A DNA stretch of 64,000 nucleotides from Lasiosphaeris hirsuta (Eukaryota > Ascomycota > Sordariomycetes > Sordariales > Lasiosphaeriaceae). The position numbers were made by a program, and so were the translations under genes. Positions within the stretch are counted from its first letter, which is position 1, and each line of letters starts with the position of its first letter. A model generated the notes under the pieces. That model ran no database searches and was not told the DNA's origin. It saw only the letters and a program-made list of their open reading frames with translations. The DNA lies in contig JAUKUA010000001.1 in assembly GCA_030549175.1 (NCBI GenBank), positions 5,704,001 through 5,768,000 on the forward strand, given 5' to 3'. Of this stretch, positions 54,291 through 64,000 are shown in pieces.

Positions 54291-56080
54291 ATGCGCAATC
54301 GACTGTTCAAGGCCCGCCCGCATTCCACCGACAAGCCCGCCTTCTCCATCCACCAAGACGGCGGCGAACACGGTACGTACCCTCCCGCCCAATCCTTCCC
54401 CAGGGCGCTTCCCTTTTGCAGCTCCTGAAACAGCCGCCCCCCTATGGCACACATTGCAGAATTGATGGACCGCACCCGCTTGTCGCGCGCAACTTGAGCA
54501 ATGCCTAGCCGAACGGCTCCGGTCTAGTTGTCTCTTGTTGAGACGGAGCTGGTGACTTCCTGCCTTCTGTATCTGGAATGCAGAAACTAGACTTGAGGCC
54601 CCTGGCAGAAGAATCACAACCAACCTGAAGACGAGAAAAGGAGCTAACAATAAGACTCTCAGACTCCCCCCTGCCCGTAGTTTCTATCACCGAAGCGGCG
54701 CAAGCCGCATCACAACACCATACACCAACACCAGCCACGACATCGAGGCCCTCGCATGACCAACCACCCCCCCGGCCGACCCTCACGCCCGCTTCTGAAG
54801 GCACCATTAACGCCAACATGTCCCGGACAACGGCCAACGGGGTCAATGGCAAGACCCTGCCAGCGACTCCCAGTTATATGCAACAAGCAATCCCTTCGCG
54901 GATGAACTCCACCATCCGCACCGTTACGAGCTTCGATGACAGATATCAGAACTCCGAGGACTCGGGCAACGAGCGGATGCCATCACTCGCCGCGTCTCGG
55001 AACTCTGGTTTCTCCAGCTCACTCAATAGCAATGCGAGCATGTCGTCGGCCTCACAAGACCAGGTACAAACACAAAATGGCGGTAGCAAAGTTTCTTCTG
55101 GCGCGAGGTTAAAACCAAGCCCAGCGACGACACACGATGAGCGGTTCCTCGAACTCCCAAGGACAATAAGCGCGAGGTCGAGCGTCGATATCCCGCAAAG
55201 AGAAAGCAGTCTTAGTGCGACAGCCTCACAAAACAGCATGGAGCCTTCCCCCGGGGGAGGGCCCACTAACAACGAAAATTCTCTCAACGCGGGAGAGGCG
55301 CACCTCACCAACGGCGGATGGGACTCGACGGTCGGGAAGGCAGGGCTCGGCAAGACGGGACGCGTCATTAACCGTCTAGTGTCAGACAATGAGGCGCTAA
55401 AGCGGGACATCCAGATCGAGCGGCTACGGGCCGAAGAATCAAAACAGGCGGCCCGGCTGCTCGAGGACAAACTCGAGCGCATAGTTTCGGACTATGAGAG
55501 CCGACTACTCGAGGCCAACGTAACGAAGACGTTGCTAGCCCGCAAGGAACGCCAGGTAGAGACGCTGCAGTCTTCAGTCGAACTCGAGCGCAAGCGGGCC
55601 GTTGACGCCGGTGACCGGGAGCGGATGTGGAAGGACGAGATGGAGAAGGCGCGCGCCGAGTCTCAGAAGCAGGTCGATGATGCGACAAATCAAGTGGCCC
55701 TGACTGAGGGCCGATATAATGCCATCAGTAGTCACTGGCGGGAACAAGGCGAAGAAGTGAAGAAGTCGGTGGTTCGGATGCGGGCAGAGATTGCGAGCTT
55801 GCTGGAGGAGCGGAGCAAGGACGATGATCGGATCGGCACGTTGCGAGACCTGTGCGACCAGCAAGACGGTAATATTAGGGAGCTGCGGCAGCAGAAGGAG
55901 GAGATCGCGGCACAGTTTGAGCGATATAAGGCCGAGCAGGAGGTGGCGCTACGGGACATCAAAATCAGGGCGGATGAGAGGGAGCAGGAGCAGGAACGGA
56001 CACTTAGAGAATCCAGGGAGGTGTTGGATAAACTACGGTGGGCGCTGAACGTAAAGGAAAAGGTTGAGTGGTCTCAGTAG
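54291..56080 (+). CDS. She3-like coiled-coil protein
   Basis: Two exons, 54291-54372 and 54663-56080, giving 499 aa. The 290-nt intron is longer than most here; donor GTACGT, branch GCTAAC, acceptor CTCAG. Joining restores GGEHDSPLPVVSITEAA. A start at the internal ATG 54818 would miss about 80 residues. The first 190 residues are Ser/Thr/Pro-rich and disordered. From about 195 a long coiled coil runs to the end (KTGRVINRLVSDNEALKRDIQIERLRAEESKQ, KLERIVSDYESRLLEANVTKTLLARKERQVETLQ, then KEEIAAQFERYKAEQ). The coiled coil resembles the fungal family annotated as SWI5-dependent HO expression protein 3 (She3), an adaptor that links mRNA cargo to myosin V in yeast. Whether the filamentous homologue carries mRNA is not established. 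Confidence 0.78.
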
Positions 56081-57759
56081 ACAGCCGATGCTTCGTGGAG
56101 GCTCTACACCGTACCAGGTGTCCACGCCGAAGGGGTCCAGAGAAGGACTCGTTCGAAGGTTCAATTTGGGGGTTTTCTTTACACTCATCGGGGAGAGATT
56201 CCAGTGTCACTCGAAGAAAGTTCAATTTCGACTGCTACAACACTACGACTGCTTGAGGTTAATCCAGGGGTACAGACCGTCTCTAACGCAACGACGTATC
56301 GGTGTTGAGCTTACGGCAGCTCGGTCTCTCTCACAAACTCATTTACTTGCTTGTTTTGCCTGTTTACATTTTAACGACGATACATAATGACCACTGGGGA
56401 ACATCAAAACACAGCCACAAACCAAGGTGCAAACCAGGGATAGGATAGAAAGATACCGGCCGGGGTTTTATGGGTGGGGCAAAGGGAATGAATCCAACGG
56501 CGCTCGCCAATTTTTTGTATCCTTTTTTTTTCCTTTGGGCTGTCGTTGTCTCTTGGGGCACGACTTGCGATGAAAGGCATAATGTTTGTATTGTGTTATA
56601 TCTCGGTGTGTCTGGATACCTTGGTAATTTCATGCGGCTTCATTTTGCAGGATGTCTGCGCGGTGGCTTGAGGTTTTATCTCTTCTTTTCCTCAACATCA
56701 TCCTCATTGGGCTTGGAGTTTTATGTGGGCGGTCATGGATGAGAGCCGTTTTCTTGGTTACTCGGTTACTAGGGTGAGCAAATCTACCTTGCCTAGCTAG
56801 TCCCCCTTGATGTGAGGGCGGAGAATATGACTATGCTTTGAAGCCCGTCCTCGGTAACTTCGGATTCCTGGGAAAATGATGTCGCATTTCAGACGAGGGG
56901 CTGTTTGTCCTTGGCTGGCGAGCCGCTTTGCTTAGGGAGATGAAGTCGACAAATGCCAGGCCATTCGCACATTCTATACGTCGGTGGGCATTCTGTTACC
57001 ACGCGTTCATCTGGCAAAGGTAGGGCCAGTGTCTTGTATTGGCTGCAGTTTGGCGGTTTGGCAGTCAACTTCTATCCGCGATCAAGTCTTATCTATCAAA
57101 GACAAACACCATCTGTCCTCAGACCAAAACATCCAGCTCTCTGTACTAGGAAGAGATGAAGCCTATGTCATGATAGAGCTAAACAATGAGACAAGGCGCT
57201 GCCTTGCGCTTGAGGACTCGCACTTCCTCAGGATGTACCAGTGACCGCACATGGTTCCCCTCAGATCAGCCTCGCGGGCCCAACATCAACAGAAGGATGT
57301 ATCTCGCCTTAGGTACAGGATGCCTGATCTGAAGTCTCTCAAAACAATATTAGCCAACCAGCAGGACTGCAGCCTAGCTAGCCTTTGTTTGTTTTTCCTG
57401 TGACACTTGACACTGGAATAAATGGGCATGACCTTTTCTAAATAGAAGCCTATTTGGCATCGAAGAGTGTTGATGGAAATGAGATGAAACTGAAGGGGCG
57501 AGCTTTTGTCGGCGCACGGATCAGCGATAGGAGCTCTTTCCCTACGGGTCAACAGTAGGTAGGGGCTCGTTCCTTCCCACCGGGTCTATTTCTCCCCGCG
57601 ACCTGGCTCCCAAAAATACTCGCAGGGCATGACAGATTCTCAGTACCTACTACCGTATTTCTCCCAACTCCTCAGACCAACCAGCTCTCCCCTGACTATT
57701 GCCAGTCCTTCAGTCGAATTGTATGCTTATCCGCTCGATCTACCCTCACTGTTGCCATA
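56081..57759. other. Intergenic block, no gene supported
   Basis: About 1.7 kb between co-directional genes. A frame at 56984-57244 is mildly protein-like in composition, but I recognise nothing in it and see no splice-joined extension. Confidence 0.45.
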
Positions 57760-60650
57760 ATGGCAACTATCCCCGATTTCACGGGATTCCATCTCGGAAG
57801 CACATGGGTGTACACACCCAAAGGAATCAAGCGCATCATTGTCTACCTACAGGGTTTGAGTTGTGTCAGTCGGGTCCCGAACCTCACTGCAGGAATAAAG
57901 CTAGTATACTGACTCCCTCCGAAACAGGACAATGCTGAATTTGTGTACGACTTCGACCTCGCCTCCATTAAAGTCACCTGTAGGACCGTGCACGAACTCG
58001 AGATCCGCCAAGCGTTCAACCACGTCGCCGCGAACATCGAGCGCGAGGAGTTCGAGCATATTGGGGATGAGATTATGAGCACCGATGGCACCATTAATGT
58101 AATTCCCAACCTTACTCTACCATGTTGTGAAACGTACGCTAGCTAACGCTCCAAGTTACCCCCCGCCGGTGATCTGATCAGCCGCCGTATTTGCGACCCA
58201 GCCCCTGCGGAGGAATTCGAGACTGCTTACCAGCTCTACACGATTCCCTCTTCAATCTCCACATATCCCTACAATGCCGCATGGAAACAGCTGGAGTACG
58301 AGCTAGCAGGGCTCAAGATCATTTCGATTATTCACCCGAATGACATTGAGAACCTCAAGCTATATCTAAACGTCGAGATATCCTGCGATCTAATGGGCAT
58401 AGGCAAGGTCGTCTACATCGGTGGCACGACGTATGCCTCCGTTCAGGATGCCCAACGAAGGTTTCAGGTCTTGCTGGAGATCTATGTACGCTGCGCCTAC
58501 ACACCAACTACTGCCATTTTATTGAATAATGAAGCTTACCGTATTACATAGAAACTTTCAACTGCTCAGGCTCATCCTCTGCATGTATTCTATGTCGATG
58601 ACTATGTCGAAAAGTCCGAATCAGAGATTCAAGTCGATTGTCGTTATATGGCCAACATCGATCCAAAACTTCCCATCACGACCCTCCTTGATCCAACTGT
58701 GGTCAAAAGTCTCTCGGAAAGCTACAAAAGAGTACACGAGAAAGGAGTGACAATTCGCCTCAAGCTCTACGATCCGATGTCAGGACATCATGTATCAACC
58801 TTTGGGCCCAAGATCCTAGAACGGGGCGAATTGAACCAACGTCTGGAGCACCGACCCAGTATAACGGCCCCTGCTGGCGGTGAAACCCATCAGCGCCTGA
58901 CCGGCCCCCTGCTTGAATCTGTGCCTAATACCGGCAGCCTGGTCTCTGAGTGGATAAAGAACCATTGCCCTACCCCTGGCCCTGAAAGTGATTCGGGCAG
59001 TCATGGTACATTCGACGCCGGCCAGTCTCTGCAGTCAGGCCCATACTTAGACCTACAGGGACGTAATGACCAGTCCCAGAAATTCGGCAAAAGTCTCGCC
59101 AGCCAGGGCCAGGAGTCTTTTACTGGCCCAAATACACCAATTCCAGTCGGGAGTCCCTCTTTCAATCTACTAGGAAGCGAAGCAAGCGGGAATGGGACTT
59201 CTGACAGTTTTTCTTCTGTTGGGCTCGTTGCAACCCTTTCTAAGACTCAGCCGCACCCTCCACAAAATACCGCCGGCGGGGTGAGCAAGACATTATTCAA
59301 GCAATGTCTACCACCGCAGCCCCTACCATCGTTGGTCAAACCCAAAAACACACAGAGGGAAAAGTCACACAAACAGGGGCCGGGATCATGTTCCTCGGGT
59401 TCTCCTGAAGGCAGTGTCAAGTGCGACGATGACGATGAAGGAAAACTTAAGGAAAGCGAAGACAGGGGTGCTACAGCCGTACTCAAATATCCTGGTCACC
59501 TTGCAGAGCTTTTGGATGAGTTGGACACGGCCTTGTCGAGGCTGGTGTCATCTGGCCCCTATAAGCGCAATTTTGCTGTTCGAGCCGAGTTTGGTCGCAT
59601 TATTCTGGCCAACGTAAATGAAGATTGTCTGTCATTCAACCCAATAACTGGCCCAAGCAATGTCTGGGGAAAGACACCCTTGCTAAAAGCCCTGAACAAA
59701 GAGGGGGTGGACAATTTCAACATTACTCATTTTACCAAGATCCTCAGCACGCGCGAATCCGACATGAACAGCATGATTCACGTCGCCCGAGACCGTGCCC
59801 GGCTGTGGAAGACATCCCCAGATCAAACGTCTATTGTCTACTCTTTTTACTGCGCAAGTATCACGGACAACACCATACAGTTTGTTGTGGACATAGAAGA
59901 CGGAAAGGGGGATGACGCGTTCTCATGCTCAATTCGGCCGTATACCCGTCGAGTTGACGAGACTTACGATGCCGATGGCGTGATACCTGTTTATGTGCAT
60001 GGATTGCGCCACAACTGGGATTTACGGATCATGATTTCATACACTGAACTGACCGACGAGATCAAGTATGGCGATTACGCCACGTCACTTCTTAGCTCGC
60101 TGGTAATAGTGTATGGGACGACACGCCTCTTTCTTGATCTAGTGCTTACGAATTTGACAGGAAAAACGGCAACAGCCCCGAGCTGAGGTTCACCAATGAC
60201 ACGAGTTCAGGAGTGACGGTCAAGACTGTCCGCATCGGCACGAGGTGGCGATACCTCAGTAGCGACAGCAAAGGCGCGCTTGAGATCAAGGAGGTTGAGC
60301 AGTTGACGGTGGAAATAAAACCTAATAAAAATGGCTTGCAGGGAATGATCGCTCGCCGTTGGGAAAAGCAGAAACCGGACTCGGAGAAGCTTTGGGGACT
60401 GACTCAGCGATGGTTTGAAGCCTCGGTGACATCGACCGAAGCGGAGAGTCTGTTCAGACAAAACATCGGACTGGGGCTTGGCCAGAAAGCTGACTGGACG
60501 CCGGAACAACTCAGGGAGAGTGGTATATTCTACTCGATATACGGCCCAGCCCTTGCGATGCTGGGTCACATGGATCAAGTGGGTGCCAACGAGGATAACA
60601 AAACGAAGTGGCAAGTGAAAAGACCGAACTGGGGGGTTCCGGGGGCATAA
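57760..60650 (+). CDS. 884-aa protein of unknown function, five exons
   Basis: Five exons: 57760-57864, 57928-58098, 58156-58485, 58552-60110 and 60161-60650, giving 884 aa. All four introns are 50-66 nt and phase-consistent; the exon 1 donor (GTCAGT) is the least sure. I do not recognise a named domain. The first 260 residues look folded and well ordered: GFHLGSTWVYTPKGIKRIIVYL, FVYDFDLASIKVTCRTVHELEIRQAFNHVAANIE, GIGKVVYIGGTTYASVQDAQRRFQVLLEIY and HPLHVFYVDDYVEKS. A Ser/Pro/Gln/Gly-rich linker follows (about 300-500). A second ordered part spans 510-760 (KYPGHLAELLDELDTALSRLVSSGPYKRNFAVRAEFGRIILANVN, SIVYSFYCASITDNTIQFVVDIED, VHGLRHNWDLRIMISYTEL) and a third reaches the end. No signal peptide or membrane helix is visible. 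This two- or three-domain build seems specific to filamentous ascomycetes. Confidence 0.75.
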
Positions 60651-60951
60651 GAACCGTGGCTGCGTGGCGGGCTACGTTTGTGGGTTGGACAGCGTTCATT
60701 TTTTATGTATCTTTTTACCCCGCGGGATACTGATAGCCTTGAGGTAGATAATTGTAAGCGTGTCAAGTTTTGTTCTTGAAATTGAAGCAAGATGCAGTCC
60801 AGACCATCTTTTTTCAGGCAAGACTTGGACTGATCAGAAAGACATTTTGAGATCTCAATAACACCTTTCTGAAAGCTGGAAAGAGATATATCACATTTAG
60901 GAAAAGAGATAGATGAATTGAGGGAGGAAGAAGTTTTTATTATTTTGACAT
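60651..60951. other. Short A/T-rich gap before the MFS relic
   Basis: Holds presumed 3' UTR of the 884-aa gene. I looked for upstream MFS transporter sequence in all frames here and saw none; an in-frame stop (TGA) lies two codons before the relic's first ATG. Confidence 0.5.
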
Positions 60952-61223
60952 ATGTATAGCTTCACCCCCGAACTGTTCCCGACGCCGGAAAGGGGTCCGG
61001 GGAATGCTCTGACGGCAACGTGCAACCGAATTTTTGGAATTATGGTGGTAAGTTGACCCCCTCTCACTCGATCGAGCGGAGCTGACCAGTACAGGCGATT
61101 GTGGCCATGTTTGCGGACCTGCAGACGGCGGCGCCTGTTTACACGAGTGGGGCCTTGTTTATTGCTTTGGGAATTTTGGTGCTCGATTTGCCATTTGGGT
61201 CGAGAGGCAAGGCAGCACTGTAA
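60952..61223 (+). pseudogene. C-terminal relic of an MFS transporter, intron still intact
   Basis: Two exon pieces, 60952-61047 and 61095-61223, join across a perfect 47-nt intron (GTAAGT, GCTGAC, ACAG) into 74 residues. The first piece reads YSFTPELFPTPERGPGNALT then NRIFGIMV; the second reads AIVAMFADLQTAAPVYTSGALF and ends in LPFGSRGKAAL and a stop. This is the last two membrane helices and tail of a fungal major facilitator (metabolite or sugar transporter type): the YTPE-x-FPTP-x-RG-x-GNA motif is the classic loop before helix 11 and F-x-SRGK is the end. No other transporter helix is found upstream, so at least 80% of the gene is missing. The surviving part has no stop or frameshift, so the truncation looks recent or the piece may be reused. 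Confidence 0.82.
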
Positions 61224-61935
61224 CATTGATACCTAGCTCAGGTAGGGAGTACTTCTGGAAAGATGATGTTTCTGTTGGAGCGGACGTTGGAAAATCAAGC
61301 GGAAGGAGTACCCGGGATAGATCATAGGGGCAGGGGTGCGACTAACCGGATTAGGTAGACTCCAAATAAACCCCTCACACGTTGTATCCATACCGATTGA
61401 ATGCACCTGCAATAAGGTAGTTGTGGTTCCATAGAGCCCATTTTCACGTATTTCCCCGCGTTGGCTTCTCTCTTTCGATTCTCAGTGGAACGAATTAGCA
61501 AGGTTGGCGGCTTCTTGCGAAGAGAGGCGCAGGATCACTGCCCGATAGGGTTAAGTCAGCCTTCCTGCGGCTGCGTTGATCCTCTGCAATCATCTCTGTA
61601 ACAACTGCTTTCAGACCGTCACATCGTGACATCCCGAAATTCCGACTTCCGACCTCAAGCATCGTTGAAAATATCATGAGCGGACTCTCTTCACATCAAC
61701 GCTTGATCTAGAGGCGTTAGAAGGACTAATTGGAATCAACGCAATTCCCCACATGCTCCGCGCGCTCCGCATTCCTCATCAACCAGCCTGCAGCGACTAC
61801 ACGTCACACCACCTCACCCAGCGTAAGCTCTCTACCGTATACCCACTGTCATCAACGCTCCTTAGCACTCCCACTGAAAAAAAAAAATTTACCCAACTCC
61901 CCAAGCCAACATTGTATCAATAAACACTCTCAAAA
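61224..61935. other. Intergenic region, promoter of the DUF1772 gene
   Basis: About 700 bases. An A-rich run (AAAAAAAAAA near 61878) lies about 60 bases upstream of the next start. No gene is seen. Confidence 0.5.
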
Positions 61936-62508
61936 ATGACCACCACTACCCCTAACCCGACGGGCATCCGTATCGCGCAGTCGGCCGCCATCTTCATCTC
62001 GGCTTCGCTGAGCGGCGCCTCGGTCGCCATCTCGGCCTTTGTCATCCCGCGCCTGCTCGAGTCTCCGGTTACCCTCATGCTGCGCCAGTGGTTCAACTCG
62101 TTCAGGGCCGGCCGCGCCTTCCTGCCCGGCTTCGCTTTGCTTGCCGGCGCCAACTATTTCTACCTCGCCGCCGTCCTGCCCCGTAAGTCTGGCGGCGGCG
62201 GGCTCACGGGCAGGGCGTATTCCTACCTGACCGCCGGTGCACTGTGCGCTGGTATTATCCCGTACACGTACGCCGTCATGATGCCGACCAACAAGCGCCT
62301 GATCGCGCGCGTTGAGGGCGTCGAGAGTGTCGAGGCTGATATTGGCCTGGTTGCTGAGGAGGGCGAGGCGGCGAGGGTGGCCGAGCAGAGTGCGTGGGTC
62401 AAGGGGGAGGGGTCCAAGTATCTTGTGGACCGGTGGGCCACGCTGAACTTGGGCCGGGCGGTTATAATAGCTGCTTCGGCTGTTTTGGGGATTGGGGCCA
62501 CGATTTGA
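61936..62508 (+). CDS. DUF1772 (anthrone oxygenase-like) membrane protein
   Basis: Single exon of 190 aa starting at an ATG with A at -3. Four hydrophobic segments are visible: IFISASLSGASVAISAFVIP (about 19-40), FLPGFALLAGANYFYLAAVLP (62-82), YSYLTAGALCAGIIPYTYAVM (95-115), and AVIIAASAVLGIGATI at the end. Between helices 3 and 4 lies a soluble loop with MMPTNKRLIARVEG, the characteristic PTN-x3-L motif of DUF1772, and GEGSKYLVDRWATLNLGRA. The family includes anthrone oxygenases of emodin and aflatoxin-type pathways as well as many proteins of unknown role. No polyketide synthase or other biosynthetic gene lies near, so I do not assign it to a pathway. Confidence 0.87.
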   Translation: MTTTTPNPTGIRIAQSAAIFISASLSGASVAISAFVIPRLLESPVTLMLRQWFNSFRAGRAFLPGFALLAGANYFYLAAVLPRKSGGGGLTGRAYSYLTAGALCAGIIPYTYAVMMPTNKRLIARVEGVESVEADIGLVAEEGEAARVAEQSAWVKGEGSKYLVDRWATLNLGRAVIIAASAVLGIGATI

Positions 62509-63718
62509 GGGGGTCGTTTTGGTGGTGGTGGTGGTGGTGGTGATGGTGGGGAGGGGGGGAGCTGGCTAAGGTAGGGTGTTTTTGCCCCAATGAGCTAAGG
62601 AGTACGACTGTCTTGGAAATATTTCTAGTGATACATGTACGGGTATCGATGATCGGGCGTTTTAGGGATACATGGACGAAATGTGGCACGCCAGCAGGAT
62701 GACACACTGCACCCGCCTGTTATCGAGTATTGGAGTTGGGTGCTGCCAACGTGAAACTTCACTGATTCAATTACATGTTATATTGTATTTAAAAACATAT
62801 CCCATACAACTACAGCTGATTTACCGGGTACCATGCTGACATACGTGCAAGTGTAAGCATCACGGGCATTGCTAGAGGAGGAAGAATGCAGGATAAAGAA
62901 CACCTCCGCGGAAAACCTTCGAAGGTGCGGGACGGTTCGGGACATGGGCGACAAAGAACCTACAGAGTACCCTCCCGTTTCCGAAGGCCCTGGGCCAGAT
63001 AGAAAAAAGCAGTTGGACTCGTTGGCTTAGTTGAGAGGTCCAGGCTTTAATTGATCTTCTTGTAACTACCTACAGTCGAGACCGAAATCAGTGTCCACGA
63101 TTTCAATGTTCAAAGTTTCTCCGCACGGGCCAGTTCTACCCCTGGCTGCGGCTAACACTGTGCGTCGCTGCCCACCTCGTACCAAGTACATATCAGCTTG
63201 AATTGGCTGCAGCTGCCAATTGCGCTGGGCGGGTCACTAAGCCGCTTTTGGCTGGGATAACTTGTGGCGGCTCTGCACCGTGCATCATCAGGCAAAATGC
63301 AAGAACAATTCTTTGAGCTGACAAAGTGTTGCTTTCCATCAAATATGCATAACAACGATCCGATAATTGCATAAAGCGCAGTCATCAAAAACACGAAATC
63401 AGGGTAAAGCCTTCCGGATTCCTTGTAAATGGAACGATGAAACTCGTTTCTAACTACTCCATTTGGCTACGGAAGCCGAGGACGACAGCATGCATGGATA
63501 CTTGCGCCAAGGACTCCCTCCAAGACTGAGAACACTCCTCCATGAAGGCTGCTGTACTGTGACGTTGGGAATGACGCCGCCACCAGCTCAATCACTGTGC
63601 ACTGCTGCTTGAACGCCTCCAGCTGCCCAAACGCTTCCAGCCATTCATCCACAGCTGCACAAGCCCTGCCTCGTCCCTGATGATAGGACAGTAGTCCCTC
63701 AGCATCACCACACCATGT
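62509..63718. other. Intergenic region with GGT repeat, no gene supported
   Basis: About 1.2 kb. A GGT triplet repeat (seven copies) lies at 62521-62541 just after the DUF1772 stop. A minus-strand frame at 63467-63652 could belong to the decayed NLR next door, but I see no recognisable domain. Confidence 0.45.
62521..62541. repeat. GGT triplet repeat
   Basis: Seven GGT copies lie in the presumed 3' UTR of the DUF1772 gene. Confidence 0.9.
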
Positions 63719-64000
63719 TCAAACCCGCCAAACCATGATGCTCCTGCCGCTGCCCGACTCCCCGCCTCCACCGCCGTCTCGACCTCTCACTTGTATTCGA
63801 GACGCCTTGTTGCCCGGGGTGATCCAGCAAGCAGGACATCCATATGCAGGCTGCCCCGCGGCGAGCCGGGCGAGCATGCTCATGACCAGTTGTGACTTGC
63901 CGAGGCCGACGAGAGCCACTCGGGCAGCCGGCTCGGAACATCGCGTGTCAATCCGCTCGAGAATGTCTCCGCGGTCTGCGAAATCGCGGTCGGTCCCGTG
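63719..64000 (-). pseudogene. Edge of an NB-ARC (NLR) gene with a shortened P-loop, partial
   Basis: The minus-strand frame enters from beyond the window and reads DFADRGDILERIDTRC, then SEPAARVALVGLGKSQLVMSM, then LARLAAGQPAYGCPACWITPGNKASRIQ. This is the start of the NB-ARC domain of fungal NOD-like receptors (family pattern DxxxRGDILxxID ... RVALVGLGGVGKSQLA). Three residues of the Walker A loop appear deleted, leaving GLGKS where G-x4-GKS is required, so nucleotide binding should be lost. After SRIQ there is a possible donor (GTGAGA at 63790); otherwise the frame runs through a Gly-rich stretch to a stop at 63719. I see no convincing downstream exon, so I treat it as a decayed or truncated gene. 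The part outside the window could change this view. Confidence 0.6.

Overview
This window is nuclear DNA from a filamentous ascomycete. It is probably a Sordariomycete, and Sordariales-like is my best guess. Genes carry 0 to 6 short introns, mostly 47-80 nt, with GTNNGT donors, CTNAC-type branch sites and CAG/TAG acceptors. Starts sit in Kozak-type contexts and coding DNA is GC-rich. The proteins are typical of Pezizomycotina: a Zn2Cys6 regulator, a Kre9-type GPI protein, DUF7514, DUF1772, an NLR fragment and a second-class alpha-tubulin. I worked out 22 protein genes by hand, joining exons by splice signals, phase and family similarity. Two gene relics were also found. I saw no tRNA, rRNA, CRISPR array or intact transposon.

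Layout. 0.6-13.5 kb is gene-poor: a DUF7514 protein with an Arg/Asp tail, an unknown 370-aa protein, and a Zn2Cys6 transcription factor, separated by empty blocks of 3.5 and 3.8 kb. 14-25.5 kb is dense housekeeping: ATP synthase subunit e, dynein intermediate chain, pyridoxal-reductase-like aldo/keto reductase, CCCH zinc-finger protein, tubulin cofactor E and a MaoC hydratase. 26.5-33.3 kb holds two conserved unknowns and a PI-PLC-type phosphodiesterase, with a gene-free, lower-GC stretch between. 35.5-38.7 kb has two secreted or surface proteins (an NTF2-like protein and a Kre9-type GPI protein). 39.8-52.2 kb is again dense: alpha-tubulin, Nop12-like rRNA-processing factor, Dep1/Sds3-type HDAC subunit, COA3 cytochrome oxidase assembly factor and Pta1/symplekin. 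54.3-64 kb is more accessory: a She3-like coiled-coil protein, an 884-aa orphan, an MFS transporter relic, a DUF1772 membrane protein and the edge of a degenerate NLR.

The genes do not form a pathway cluster. Two functional threads recur. One is microtubules (dynein intermediate chain, TBCE and alpha-tubulin within 27 kb). The other is mitochondrial respiration (ATP synthase e, COA3). I did not find a convincing new multi-gene system. The most interesting items are the 884-aa orphan gene, the truncated but still spliceable MFS relic, the NLR fragment with a shortened P-loop, a uORF ending on the start codon of the Zn2Cys6 gene, and start codons placed in micro-exons of 8-12 nt.
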